Positions 1 to 10,650 of a stretch of DNA of 64,000 bases are shown piece by piece. The notes beneath the pieces are model-generated. The model saw nothing but the letters and a program-made list of their open reading frames with translations, made no database searches and was not told where the DNA came from. Location: NCBI GenBank assembly GCA_963585895.1, contig CAUZXS010002491.1, positions 102,501-166,500 of the forward strand, written 5' to 3'. The position numbers and the translations under genes are program-made. Each line of letters begins with the position of its first letter. Position 1 is the first letter of the stretch. Origin of the DNA: Sepioteuthis lessoniana (taxonomy: Eukaryota; Mollusca; Cephalopoda; Myopsida; Loliginidae).

Positions 1-96
1 TACGGGAAGATACTGAAGACCTGCCGGAGGCGATGAACGATAGGGAGAAGTGGCGAGAGAGGGTCAGGGATATCCGTGCTAGCGGCTCGACATGAT
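1..96 (+). pseudogene. RTE-like LINE, last ~30 codons (copy a)
   Basis: This is the C-terminal tail of the LINE protein seen throughout the window: EDLPEAMNDREKWRERVRDI, then RASGST, then a short ATGATG tail running into (TA)n. It continues past the left edge of the window. Copies in this window end in (TGA)n or (ATG)n rather than poly(A), which suits the RTE clade. The clade assignment is from memory of the protein motifs. Confidence 0.75.
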
Positions 97-101
97 GATT
101 A

Positions 102-121
102 TATATATATATATATATATA
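102..121. repeat. (TA)n microsatellite
   Basis: A short TA run lies at the 3'-tail side of the minus-sense SINE-A that follows. Confidence 0.9.
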
Positions 122-122
122 C

Positions 123-376
123 GTAAAGTTGGCGATTTTAGTCGAGGGTGACCCGAAGGCTCCCTTTTCAATAGCTATAACAGCGAGGTGTAAGGGAGGG
201 TCTACTTCATTCCCTTCATTGCTCCACTTTACTCTTAATCCTTACCTTATAATGCTGAGCGTTAAGCAAGGCGCCATCAAGTACCATTTTTTGATTCTTT
301 AGTTTAACTCTACCTGGGATGGAAACCGGAACTCCTGGACTATTGGTGAACACTCTAATCACTAGGCCAATCGCCC
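123..376 (-). mobile_element. SINE-A copy 1 (tRNA-derived, full length)
   Basis: Read on the minus strand, the head carries an A-box-like TGGCCTAGTGATTAG and, further on, the region where a B box lies in sister copies. The body is the conserved block that reads AGTTGGCGA...GAAGGCTCCCTTTTC on the plus strand. The 3' end abuts (TA)n at 102-121. It is alignable with the other SINE-A copies at 5.8, 13.7, 50.2, 58.2, 62.3 and 63.4 kb. It is non-coding and needs a LINE to move. Confidence 0.85.
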
Positions 377-800
377 AGTTTAAACTAATATATATCTATT
401 TATTAATATCATTATATATATCTATATAACTATATATATATATATTTTTTTTTTCTATTAAAATTATTTATCTATAATCTTCAAGACATTGCAAGTACAG
501 AAATGCTGAAATAATATATTTGTAAGAATGTGTAAAATTTCACTTTAATGTTAAAAAGTAAAACTAAAAATTGAACGAACAGTTAAAATAGGAAAAATTA
601 TTCGCTCCTTTTTTAAAATTCTGTGAGTAGGAAAATTTCCCAGTCTACCCTAAGCCTCCTTGAAATTCATATGGTAAAGATATTGACATATCTAGCTGCT
701 ATCATTATGGAAACATACAGTTTTAGTTGCTGTTTTTGTGTGACAATGAACTCTTAAACACGTTATTTTCATTAGTTGCCTACTTCATCCAGTCAATTCC
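377..800. other. AT-rich spacer, no gene seen
   Basis: It holds a degenerate TA-rich stretch (about 388-446) and otherwise unassigned AT-rich DNA with no recognised motif. Confidence 0.6.
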
Positions 801-835
801 TCTCTCTCTCTCTCTCTCTCTCTCTCAAAAACACA

Positions 836-882
<47 letters not shown>
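801..882. repeat. (TC)n then (TA)n compound microsatellite
   Basis: A TC run (about 801-826) is followed by a TA run (838-882) that abuts the ATC tail of the next LINE fragment. The small ORF across this stretch is an artefact of the repeats. Confidence 0.95.
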
Positions 883-884
<2 letters not shown>

Positions 885-1289
885 TCATCATCTTGTCGTG
901 CCGCTAGCACAGATATCCCTGACCCTCTCTCACCACTTCTCCCTCTCATTCATTGCCTCTGGCAGGTCTTCAGGGCTACAGCCCGTATCCCCACAAAACT
1001 GCTGTATGTATGTTTGAGCTGATCGTCCTGCTTTTGCCCGGCTATGTGCGGGGGTCCATAGGGGTACATCACTTATGAGCTCGTCCTTGCTTCTCCAGTA
1101 GTGTCCTGCATGTCTGGTTCGTCTAACTTGGATAGTTTTCGTGATGGGAGGCAGTTGGCCGTATAGTTGGTGCCTTGTGGGGTGTTGCCGCCAGGAGTTG
1201 CTCAATATTGCTCGCAACATTCTTGTGTAATTGCCGCCTAGCTTCTTCTCCAGCCGTTTAGTTAGCGTCCAAGTAATGCATCCATTTAG

Positions 1290-1292
<3 letters not shown>
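883..1292 (-). pseudogene. RTE-like LINE 3' end (copy b)
   Basis: The minus strand encodes GCITWTLTKRLEKKLGGNYT, then a stretch containing HPTRHQLYGQLPP, ITKTIQVRRTRHAGHYWRS and EDLPEAMNEREKW. It ends in an ATCATC (plus-strand view) tail at 883. It is 5'-truncated at 1292 and abuts (TA)n. This belongs to the HPTRHQ/EDTGCSPEDLPEAMND subfamily. It is the post-RT connector and C-terminus only and is not functional. Confidence 0.8.

Positions 1293-1336
<44 letters not shown>
1293..1336. repeat. (TA)n microsatellite
   Basis: A perfect TA run sits at the truncated 5' edge of LINE copy b. Confidence 0.95.
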
Positions 1337-1337
<1 letters not shown>

Positions 1338-1377
1338 TGGAGGGTAAATGAGTCTTAGTCATTATTATAGTTCTATT

Positions 1378-1619
1378 GGGGATGTGTACCCGTCGTGTAA
1401 TGGTTAAAGTAATGGACTGCAGAATCATAGTAAGCGAGTTCGAACTCCAATCGCACTACTATGTTCACTTTCAGACAAATACCCTTGGGAAAGGTATAAA
1501 TCCCATTATCCTCCCCGCTATGGATTAAATAGCATCACTGCTGTTCTTCTTGAAGGATAGCTTTGGCATTAAGTAACCTTCAAATGTTGATATGCCATTA
1601 AAGAAAGAAACCGAAACCG
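1378..1619 (+). mobile_element. SINE-B copy 1 with 11-bp target duplication
   Basis: The tRNA-like head has an A box (CGTGTAATGG) and a B box (GAGTTCGAACTCC). The central block TACCCTTGGGAAAGGTAT is shared with SINE-C. The 3' end is the GCATTAA...TGCCATTAAA module followed by GAAACCGAAACC. The flanking 11-bp repeat ATAGTTCTATT occurs at 1367-1377 and 1620-1630, so the insertion is delimited exactly. Confidence 0.9.
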
Positions 1620-1633
1620 ATAGTTCTATTAAA

Positions 1634-1908
1634 CATATTCATCAATCCCTCCGCTCGGGTCGGTAAATTTTTAAGCGGAGTTTAACAGGTTTGAATTCAG
1701 AGTTTTCCTTCTCCTAGTCTAGTTGCCTCACCAGAGCTGAAGAATCTAGTCTGCTCTACTATTTATCCATAGCTGGAGGAAGAATAATTGGATTCATACT
1801 TTTCCCAAGGGTATTAGTGCTATGTGAAATGCAATCAGTCTCGTCTAGGATTTGAACTCGTGTCGCCGTGCCCATTTCCTACGACGATAACCATTACACC
1901 ACGGGCAC
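1634..1908 (-). mobile_element. SINE-C copy 1 with 15-bp target duplication
   Basis: On the minus strand the tRNA-like head reads GCCCGTGGTGTAATGG (A box) and GAGTTCAAATCC (B box). The Ceph-like central block and a tail ending in GGAGGGATTGAT follow. GATAGTTCTATTAAA occurs at 1619-1633 and 1909-1923. The left duplication is itself the target of the SINE-B insertion next door. Confidence 0.9.
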
Positions 1909-2044
1909 GATAGTTCTATTAAAGGAGAGTTAGTGTGTATGAAAATCCAAAAGAAACCATTTAAAATATAGAAAATTCCTTTTCTTAAATATACTATAGA
2001 TTCAAGTTTTTCTTTAAAAAACAATTTTTATAAATGCTTTCTGT

Positions 2045-2330
2045 TAGTTTCTTGCTTTCATCAATATAAATGAGTTTTCTCTCAGTCTTAATTGCTTCGC
2101 ACAGCATATCTTTATTAAGAAAGTTTTGCAAGACAGCTTTTGTTTTATTATACTCTAAATGTTTTCAATCAGACTTAAATCTGTACTTTAACCTGGTAAG
2201 AACATCACTTGAAATGAATTTTCAGAAGGCCAGTTTTTCTCAATTTAGCAGCACAAGAAGGGGTATTATCTTACTGAAAATAGTATCCGTTGGATTTACC
2301 GAAAGGAAAAGCTCGTATTCTTAATGCCCT
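2045..2330 (-). pseudogene. Tc1-like (DD34E) transposase relic
   Basis: Across shifting minus-strand frames one reads FPFGKSNGYYFQ, then DNTPSCAAKLRK, ENSFQVMFLPG, DLSLIENI and SIIKQKLSCKTF. These match the Tc1-type catalytic core (second D in QDN-P, E in the PIENxWSIIK block) and the C-terminus. Stops and frame changes interrupt it. No terminal inverted repeats were found. The plus-strand ORF of 84 codons here is the antisense shadow. Confidence 0.65.
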
Positions 2331-2344
2331 TGCCACATCGAATT

Positions 2345-2738
2345 ATTTCGTTGGCTGGGACTGTAGAATACGTCATCTGTATCTCTGTAGAGGATTGAGA
2401 TCCCCGTCACGAGTGTCCTAAATATGACACTAAGCAATCTGATGGTGAGGAGCTTTGGGTAATTTAATATAGACGTGCTTATGCTTAACTGAATTGTTTG
2501 AAATAGAACTGTTTTTCGACATTAGATCTGTATTTACACTTAACGGAATGGTTACATATAACTGCTTGAATAGTTTGAAATTGAAATGTTTTTGACAATT
2601 AAACTATGTACTTATGCTAAACTGAATTGTTTTAAATAGAACTGATTATTTACATAAAAATGGATTTGGCGTTAAATAACCTACAAAGGTTGATATTCCA
2701 TAAAACCCAACAAACCAAACCAAACCAAACCAAAACCT
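2345..2738 (+). repeat. Repeat E copy 1
   Basis: It starts with the E head (GGCTGGGACTGTAGAATAC...GAGTGTCCTAAATATGACAC), shortened by a deletion. Next come two to three ~50-bp AACTGAATTGTTTGAAATAG units. It ends with the module TTTGGCGTTAAATAACCTAC...TTGATATTCCATAAAAC and a CCAAA-rich tail. See the separate finding on its architecture. Confidence 0.8.
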
Positions 2739-3083
2739 ATTTTTCTTGTGGTAGAAGCCATCTTTGTCGGTAAGTGTAGACCAATTCCCTTCATAGAATA
2801 CAAGATGTCTGTACGTTTCTCCTATTTATGATATTAAAAAATTTGTTCATATTGAATCCAATTCTGTCTCCTTTCTATAAGACTGTTTTATATTATTCAT
2901 TTTTTTATTTCATCGAGAGAATTTCTTTATCGGTGACATTTTCAATTCAAACTTTAGGTACGTTATTGCCACTAGGCTTTAAAAAAAGAAGAAAAAATCC
3001 GTTAAAAATCTCAATTTTTATTTACTCGAGTGATACTCTGAAAAAGTAACAAAGAACAACACCCAATATCATATTTTGCTTAC

Positions 3084-3085
<2 letters not shown>
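2739..3085. other. AT-rich spacer, nothing recognised
   Basis: A 73-codon ORF (2828-3046) of low complexity has no recognisable domain. I regard it as chance. Confidence 0.5.

Positions 3086-3130
<45 letters not shown>
3086..3130. repeat. (TA)n microsatellite
   Basis: A TA run of about 45 bases. Confidence 0.95.
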
Positions 3131-3134
<4 letters not shown>

Positions 3135-3261
3135 AAGAAGTAGATAATTTGAAAAAGCTAATATTTCACGTAATTAAAGTGTGAAAAATTTAACTATTGA
3201 TAATTTACATAATGCAGCTTAATGTTTCATTCTAACTAGAAAGGGGCGCGCTTCGTGTAAG

Positions 3262-3545
3262 ATCATCATTATCATCTCATCATCTTGTCGTGTCATCAGT
3301 AGAGATACCCTTGACCCTCTATCGCCACCTCTCCCTATCGTACATCACATCCTGCAGGTCCTCAGGGCTACAGCCCGTATCCTCACAGAGTTGCTGTATG
3401 TAGGTCCGAGCTGGTCGCCCTGCTTTCACTCGGTCATGTGAAGGGGTCCATAGGAGTACATCACTTATGAGCTCGTACCTACTTCTCCAGCAGTGTCCTG
3501 CATGTCTGGTTCGTCTAACTTGGATAGTTTTCGTGATGGGTGGTA
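3262..3545 (-). pseudogene. RTE-like LINE 3' end (copy c)
   Basis: The minus strand keeps the ITKTIQVRRTRHAGHCWRS region, the LLWTP block, the QLCEDTGCSPEDLQ region and a (GAT)n-type tail at 3262-3285. It is 5'-truncated within the connector and diverged. Flanks are unassigned AT-rich DNA. Confidence 0.75.
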
Positions 3546-3768
3546 CATATGATGGTCATCTGAAGAGATGGGTTCCACGTAAGAAGTGACCAGCTTAAAC
3601 AATTTTTATAATAGCCAATTGAAAATCTGTTGCGTTTTTCTTCCAATTATAGCGCTGTATGTAATTTATAGATTTATATATTAATCATCATACATTGAAC
3701 ATTACACAGGATTTATAAGAATCCTCTTAAATATACTTAATTCGTATCGTTCCCAACTCACCTTCTCT

Positions 3769-3770
<2 letters not shown>
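3546..3770. other. Unassigned spacer
   Basis: No motif recognised. Confidence 0.5.

Positions 3771-3826
<56 letters not shown>
3771..3826. repeat. (TA)n microsatellite
   Basis: A 56-base TA run abuts the LINE 3' tail. Confidence 0.95.
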
Positions 3827-3828
<2 letters not shown>

Positions 3829-4372
3829 TCATGTCCTGCCACAGGCACGGATATCCCTGACGCTCTCTTACCACTTCTCCCTGTCGTTAATCGCTTCTGG
3901 TAGGTCTTCAGGGCCACATCCCGTATCCTCACAGAGCTGCTGAATGTATGTTCAAGCTGGTCGTCCTGCTTTTGCTTGGCCATATGTGGGGGTCCATAGG
4001 AGTATATCACTTATGAGCTCATCCCTGCTTCTCCAGCAGTATCCTGCATGTCTGGTTCGTCTAACTTGGATAGTTTTTGTGATGGGAGGCAGGTGGCCGT
4101 ATAGTTGGTGCCTTGTGGAGTCTTGCCGCCAGGACTTGCTCAATATTGCTCGCAGCATTCTTGTGTAATTGCCGCCTAGCTTCTTCTCCAGCCGTTTAAT
4201 TAGCGTCCAAGTAGTGCATCCATACAGTAGTATCGATACGACCGCTGTCTGGAAGAAACTGCGTTTCATTTTATCGGTCAGTTCTGATTTCCATATGATC
4301 GATAGCCTATCAATAGCTGACCATGCCTTTGTTAGCCGAGTGTCGATGTCCTTTTCGGTTGATGAGACGCTG
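3827..4372 (-). pseudogene. RTE-like LINE 3' end (copy d)
   Basis: The minus strand reads SVSSTEKDIDTRLTKAWSAI, then IWKSELTDKMKRSFFQTAVV, SILLYGCTTWTLIKRLEKKL, and on to PEAINDREKW. This covers about 180 codons after the RT palm. The longest open piece is 3952-4269, and frameshifts near 3940-4000 break it. It ends at an ATCATC tail against (TA)n. Confidence 0.85.
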
Positions 4373-5015
<643 letters not shown>

Positions 5016-5017
5016 AC

Positions 5018-5048
<31 letters not shown>

Positions 5049-5138
5049 ACTCACTCACTCACTCTTTCTATGTGTCTCAGTCTGATTCACCGACTCTCTA
5101 TCTATCTATCTAGCTATCTATCTATCTATCTCTATCTC
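5016..5138. repeat. (TC)n, (ACTC)n and (TATC)n tract
   Basis: A TC run at 5019-5044, ACTC units at 5044-5062, and TATC units at about 5094-5135. Confidence 0.9.
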
Positions 5139-5549
5139 TCCTCTGTGCAGGTAAAAGTCAATCTTTTTTAAAAAGCGACATCCAATATTAATTACACTTT
5201 TATTATGTCACAAGTCGAGACGTTATACACCATCTTTACGGGCGTGGCGCGCCCTAGGGATTGGTATTGCGAGTTTCGTATGATGCATTAGGCCGTCCCC
5301 GCCAGACTTTTCCTGCTTGCAGGACTGAGTTCATTGATTGGTGTCGGAGGCGCTCCAATTGCGGAATATCGATGGGGCCAAGAATTTTTGTCCCTCCCAC
5401 GCTTTAGTTTCGTTTCAAGCGTGCCCCCACCATAAAATGACCTTGTACCTTATTTGACATGGTGGGATGTCAGATAAATACACCTTTGATATGTCATTTA
5501 TGAGAAACATTTAGGTCTACGCTGAAATGGTTTTGAACCTTCTCAATCC

Positions 5550-5550
<1 letters not shown>
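5139..5550. other. Unassigned, with a GC-richer island
   Basis: About 5220-5440 is clearly more GC-rich than its surroundings and contains CpG-bearing words such as GGGCGTGGCGCGCCC. No ORF or repeat family was recognised. Confidence 0.5.

Positions 5551-5627
<77 letters not shown>
5551..5627. repeat. (GA)n-(TA)n compound microsatellite
   Basis: GA at 5551-5575 is followed by TA at 5578-5627. Confidence 0.95.
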
Positions 5628-5629
<2 letters not shown>

Positions 5630-5761
5630 TGACGGACAAACAGACAACGCGTGGATGTTCGGACGTAAAGTAGAGAGTTCGCCAAATAACTCAGGTCGAG
5701 TTATACCAAAGACTAAAAAAAAAAAAAAAAAATAGAACTTCATACGGTGTTACTTAAAATT

Positions 5762-5900
5762 CAGCATTATAAGATACAGATCAATGGTAAAGTGGTGTGT
5801 TCCAGAAAAAGGAGATATGCACTCCCCTTCACTACGTTGAAGTAGCCATTGACAAGTGAGCCTTCGGGTTTCCCACGACTACAGTCGCCAATTTTACTAT
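5762..5900 (+). mobile_element. SINE-A copy 2, 5'-truncated
   Basis: The plus strand carries the 3' half of SINE-A: AGCATTATAAGATACAGATC, AGTGAGCCTTCGGGTTTCCC and AGTCGCCAATTTTAC, then a (TATAC)n tail. It is the only SINE-A here in plus orientation. The tRNA head is missing. Confidence 0.75.
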
Positions 5901-6257
5901 ACTATACTATGTAACCGTGACCCTAAAAAAACTCACTGTACAACAATAAACTTCATCTGGTGGTGAGGCTGCGGTTCCAGAGCTCTGATGAGTGTTATTT
6001 ACCCTTTTACTGGAATTACAGGGTTTTAAAGCAATATATGCAAATTAGACAACAGTTTAAGGAAAAACATCGCAATCTTCGTCAAATCATGCAGTTAGAG
6101 ACGCAGAAACTTGTTTAAAATGGGAAGAAGTGGTTGTTTTATCGTCACTGATATATAGAAAATCCGAACAAAAAACAAACAAACTGACACAGTAGAACGG
6201 AAACACATCTTTTAATATTCTATACACTTGACTATGTAAAACAATTTGTAAACATAT
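5901..6257. other. Unassigned spacer
   Basis: Nothing recognised. Confidence 0.5.
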
Positions 6258-6287
6258 ATACACATATATATATATATATTTATATAT

Positions 6288-6342
<55 letters not shown>
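6258..6342. repeat. (TA)n microsatellite with CA islands
   Basis: Interrupted TA/CA runs. Confidence 0.95.
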
Positions 6343-6344
<2 letters not shown>

Positions 6345-6507
6345 GATTACATCTGTCGCAGTTGTGAGCATTCAAATGGTGAATTCTTTGGTCAGTCAGT
6401 GAATTAATATTAAACTATTTGTTACGGAATAAAGACTTTCCGAAAGTCAAAAGTTAATGGAAATTTGTAAGAAGACAACGGATTCTTTGTTTGCAATGAA
6501 ATTGTAT

Positions 6508-6509
<2 letters not shown>

Positions 6510-6548
<39 letters not shown>

Positions 6549-6551
6549 AAA
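6510..6551. repeat. (GAAA)n microsatellite
   Basis: About ten GAAA units. Confidence 0.9.
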
Positions 6552-6686
6552 CGAAAACTTAAAAAGGAAGAAAGAAATAATGAACATATAAAGAAAGAGA
6601 GAGGTAAATGAACGATTATCTAATAGTTCAGATGTGAGATATTTATTCAGATATAATAACATACTGGGATAGAGATGAACTGTCTG

Positions 6687-6689
<3 letters not shown>

Positions 6690-6726
<37 letters not shown>

Positions 6727-6857
6727 GTGCATAGACTAATATAGATAGAGACAGGCAGTCAAACAGATATGCAGAGACAGGCATAATGGATAAATAGATA
6801 CATATGCAGAGACAGGCATAGATAGATGTGTATAGACTGATATATACAGATAGTCAG

Positions 6858-6944
<87 letters not shown>

Positions 6945-6987
6945 TCGCTTGCAATCAAGCTAACTTCATAGATAGATAGATAGATAA
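6690..6987. repeat. (GATA)n and (TA)n cluster
   Basis: GATA units at 6690-6726, imperfect AGACAGGCATA units at 6750-6830, a TA run of about 85 bases at 6857-6942, then a second short GATA run at 6969-6987. Confidence 0.9.
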
Positions 6988-7009
6988 TGAGAGTGTAAGA
7001 GAGTGGTAA

Positions 7010-7200
7010 AGAGAGATGATATCAAATAACATAAATAAACGAAAAAAAACCAAACCATACAGGTGTGAGGAAGAAAAATTCAAAAGATCAAATCAAGGAA
7101 TAAAAACAAGGAAGAGAACGAGAGGACAAAAAGAAAATGTTAATAATAGGAAAAAAGAAGTAATTAAAACGCAGATGACGATAAAAAAGAGAAGGTAATT
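7010..7200. other. Purine-rich stretch
   Basis: The plus strand is strongly A/G biased and gives a lysine/arginine-rich 60-codon ORF that I take as compositional. Confidence 0.6.
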
Positions 7201-7883
7201 AAGATAGGCCGAAATACACACTGGCAAAGTGATAAAAGAAATCTCTATTGGACTTTCAAAATAAGAATCAACACTATATTCTTCCAAGTATCTAACCGTG
7301 GAAGAATGATAAGAAAGCTTCTCCTGTTATTACATCAATAGGAATAGTGAAAAAGCAAAATGGCGTCTCAATAAAAAACAAATATTAATTGACTCTCCGG
7401 TGAATAATGAAGGAAAAGAATAATCACCTATGACGATTAGGAAACACCTGCTTAGAAAAAGAAATGATGAAAAAAAAATAAATGTGTCAGTTAGCGATAT
7501 ATCCCAAGGGGTAGGAATCAAAAAGGAGGAACACTTTTTGCTGATTTAATTCGAAATAGCAACAAGAGAAGAAAGAATCACCTGTTTTATAAAACGGGCT
7601 AACTCTTCGAAATTTTATTCATCATAAAAATAGATCTTTGGTCGTTTACGATTCTCCAAATTTCTTATTCAGTGATTTATGGTTCATCATTACGTACATG
7701 GGTCATTTTTCGAATCAATCCTGGCAAAACGAAAAGGATTTGTCGGGATTATGATTTCCCCAGTGCTGCAGAGGTAGAGTCTTACCACAGGATGCAATGT
7801 CATACCCTGGACACTTTTTTTTCTTTAATCTTCAAGATATATCGATACAAATTTCCTGTCTCATAAAGTTTACACATTGATCC
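7201..7883. other. Unassigned spacer
   Basis: No recognised element. A 64-codon ORF at 7672-7866 shows no known motif. Confidence 0.5.
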
Positions 7884-8172
7884 TATTTACCAACCCCTCC
7901 GCTCGGGCAGGGTATGACACAAGGTCAATTTTTAAGCGGAGTTTAACAGGTTTGAATTCAGAGTTTTCCTTCTCCTAGACTAGTTGCCTCACCAAAGCTG
8001 AAGAACCCAGTCTGTCCTACTATTTTACCCATAGTTGGAAGGAGAATAATGGGATTCATACCTTTCCCAAGGGTATTAGTGCTATGTGAAACGCAATCAG
8101 TCTCGTCCAGGATTTGAACGCGAGACGCCATGTTCATTTCCTACGACGATAACCATTACACCACGGGCACCT
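7884..8172 (-). mobile_element. SINE-C copy 2, full length
   Basis: It runs from the tail (plus view CTATTTACCAACCCCTCCGC) through the Ceph-like block (CCTTTCCCAAGGGTATTAG) to the tRNA head, where the plus strand shows the complements of the B box (GGATTTGAACGCG) and A box (CCATTACACCA). It is nearly identical in plan to copies at 1.6 and 24.4 kb. No clear flanking duplication. Confidence 0.9.
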
Positions 8173-8296
8173 CCAAGTCTACAAATCGATTGAAAAATAG
8201 TTCATTCCTTTTTTACTTCTAGTTTATTAATATTTCTGCTTGAATTTTTTTTTTTCAAATCACTAGTACTTCATTGGTGTATAGTCATCTTCATGG

Positions 8297-8341
8297 GTCT
8301 CTTTCTCTCTCTCTTTCTTTCTCTCTCTCTCTCTCTTTCTT

Positions 8342-8384
<43 letters not shown>
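8297..8384. repeat. (TC)n-(TA)n compound microsatellite
   Basis: TC/TTTC units then a TA run. Confidence 0.95.
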
Positions 8385-8392
<8 letters not shown>

Positions 8393-8619
8393 CACATATT
8401 TTAGCTTTTATTGAAACGGGTAAGAGATTTTATTGGGATAGTTCTTCAATGTCTTTTAAAGCAATGGCGTTCTTCTACTCCCATATCACAGTTGTGTATA
8501 CGATTTAGAGACGTGTTGAATATTTCATCCTTTTTTCTTGGTTCATCCAATCTTTTATGTTCATAATGTATTCACATCATGCAGAAAAAATAGATTTGTA
8601 TGGCGTACAAAGCCTTTAT

Positions 8620-8655
<36 letters not shown>
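8620..8655. repeat. (TA)n microsatellite
   Basis: A TA run. Confidence 0.95.
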
Positions 8656-8657
<2 letters not shown>

Positions 8658-8743
8658 GTATTGAGTGAAAGGGTTTTCGTATTTCAAGCTATTTCATATT
8701 TTAAGTAGTTCAACGGTTCCCAAGTGCCAATAGATGGTGCTTT

Positions 8744-9019
8744 GTGAAGGACGATGGACGATATTCCACCGATAATGAAGAAATACATTTGCTTGGTTGT
8801 TGTTCAACAATTTCAAGAAAGGCCTCATCTTATACTATAGAAGGTCTCCTTAATCTTGCTTTGTTTTCAGAGCTAGTGTCTCGTTCATTGGACTGTCTGA
8901 TTCAGTTTTGTGCCACAGGCTCTTTGCCAATTTTTGGACTCTGCACTATCAATTTTGTTATTTTTGCTGCTGCCATTGCTCTAGCTCAGTTTTCCCCAGG
9001 AAGCGTAAAATGGGTCTGA
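8744..9019 (+). other. Open reading frame of 91 codons, unassigned
   Basis: The frame stays open for 91 codons from ATG and has mixed, non-repetitive composition. The second half is hydrophobic (about residues 55-85). I recognise no domain, and no splice sites or neighbouring exons support it. It could be chance, a decayed mobile-element frame, or an orphan exon. Confidence 0.15.
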
Positions 9020-9041
9020 TTAACACACAGACATACACATA

Positions 9042-9100
<59 letters not shown>

Positions 9101-9101
9101 A
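9042..9101. repeat. (TA)n-(TG)n compound microsatellite
   Basis: TA run then TG run. Confidence 0.95.
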
Positions 9102-9779
9102 TTAACGAATAGGTCCACAAAGACATTTATTTTTCAAGTTATCTATTTGATTTCTACACGTGTTTCTAGTGTTTTTCACTGTCTTCCTAGAGTGATAATA
9201 ATTGCTGGTGTTGTCTTTGATTTATAGAGTGGCGACCACTTTAATAGAGTTATTGGTCTTGGTTATTATGTGATAGATTTTTCTTTCTGCGGGTGTTGGT
9301 TCTCTCTTTCTCTTTTTTCTTTCTTCTTTTTCCTTTTACAAGAGTGTACTCTGTGACTTTGGATGTTTAGGTGGATTACTTCACTTCCTCTTAAATAGTC
9401 TATGATAGTTGATATAACATATAGTTTATTAGTCGTCCTCTTCGGGTCATTATATATTTATGTGGGTGTGTATGTGTGTATGTAAGTGTTTGGGAAGGGA
9501 TCTGTGATGGTTGATGTGCCATAAATTTCCCTGAGTGTGTGTGTGCATGTCTTTGTATGTTTATGTCTTTCTCTGTATGTGTATAGTTCACTTATGTCTA
9601 ATATTGTTGTGCCTTAGAATTCAACAGACTACTATCCTGCGTTTATATGGGTGTGTGTTTCTGTCTCTGTGTCGATAATTTAGGTTCTATTTAGTGTAGG
9701 TTTCCATTTTTCTGTGAAGTTTTTAATATGAAGTTCATTGAAAATTTTCTCTCACCCAGATTTTAGATTCAGTTAAGTT
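9102..9779. other. Unassigned T/G-rich spacer
   Basis: The first ~100 bases (AATAGGTCCACAAAGACATT) resemble the flank of the hammerhead at 42.7 kb, so an old copy of that repeat may start here. Its core is not preserved. The rest is unassigned. Confidence 0.45.
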
Positions 9780-9927
9780 GGTTTGTATGGCATATCGACC
9801 ATTGTTGGTTATTTAATGCCAAATCCTGTTTTTCCATATGTTAAACGATTTGTAATTTCATTTTGTCCATAAATTACTAAACAAGCCTGAGCCCATCCTT
9901 TTGAAGAAAGTTAAATGGTGTCAAGTT
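9780..9927 (-). repeat. Repeat E copy 2, left part
   Basis: It shows the E 3' module in antisense (ATGGCATATCGACC...TTATTTAATGCCAAATCC) and internal TTAAATGG-type units. The mariner at 9928 interrupts it, and E-like units resume at 10787. Confidence 0.65.
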
Positions 9928-9934
9928 CAAGGTG

Positions 9935-10650
9935 CATACGATAAGTTTCCATACTTTTTTCGTATGGGCACTTTTATTGATAGTACACTCATGAAACTCT
10001 AGTCCCCTTCGAAATAATCTCCATCCAGCTGCAATGCACTTGTTGTACCGTTCCAACAACTTCTTCAAGGCCCCATCGAAGTCCTCTTGTGTGAGCGTGT
10101 CAATGACCTTCGTCACTGCAAAAGTCACAGGGAGCAAGGTCCGGACTAAAGGGAGGCTGAGGAACTGTCTTGATGCTCATCTTGGTCAAATAATCTGTAA
10201 CAAGGATGCAGTTGTGAACTGGAGCATTATCCCGGTAGAAATGCCACTGACCCGATTTGAAGTGTGCTGACCTCTTCCGACGGAATCTCTTCCTGAACTC
10301 CCTTAAAACCTCAACATAGTAACCCTAACCCTAACCCTTTGCCCAGCCAAATCTGGTGTATTGAATTCCTTACCCCTGTCACACCTCTCATTATCCCTCA
10401 CAGACTCCCTGCCTTCCTTGAATCTCTTATGCCACTCAAAAACTCATGCTCGATTCATGCAAGATGCTCGAAAAGCAGTCTGAAGCATTTCATACGTTTC
10501 TGTGGCATTTTTTCCAAATTTAAAACAGAACGTTATTGCATATCGTCCTTCTAAAGTGTCCTCACGTCCAGATTTGCATTTTTGAAATTCACTAGCTGTG
10601 ATAATCAGGCTTTTGTAGGGTTTATTCCAATTCCTGCTGTGGCTGTTCAT
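9935..10650 (-). pseudogene. mariner transposase remnant
   Basis: The N-terminal DNA-binding region is open from 10650 to 10444: AITFCFKFGKNATETYEMLQ and ASCMNRA. The catalytic piece at about 10260-10150 reads WHFYRDNAPVHN...TKMSIKTVPQPPFSPDLAPCDF. Counting from the D of DNAPVH to the D of APCDF gives 34 intervening residues, the D34D signature. The first catalytic D is lost in the deletion. About 20 codons are missing after APCDF, then AVTKVIDTLTQEDF leads to a C-terminus ending at CTLNL. Frameshifts and deletions make it dead. Confidence 0.85.
10321..10340. repeat. Interstitial telomere-like repeat, about three CCCTAA units
   Basis: AACCCTAACCCTAACCCT lies exactly where the mariner transposase gene has lost its middle. 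See the finding. Confidence 0.85.

Noticed and set aside
3944..4168. Plus-strand ORFs over LINE fragments (e.g. SSLLLQQCPACLVRLTWIVF)
   Set aside because: They are antisense shadows of the minus-sense LINE protein and recur at every copy (16185, 61005 and others).
5094..5135. CRISPR-like array in tetranucleotide tracts
   Set aside because: (TATC)n and (GATA)n are simple microsatellites with no spacers; the genome is animal.
9150..9200. GAAACACGTGTAG (minus) as a hammerhead
   Set aside because: The GAA and stem III halves are plausible, but the CTGANGA half is disrupted (CTAGGAAGA), so only a decayed relative of the 42.7 kb copy can be claimed.
10034..10270. Plus-strand 78-codon ORF
   Set aside because: Antisense shadow of the mariner transposase remnant.
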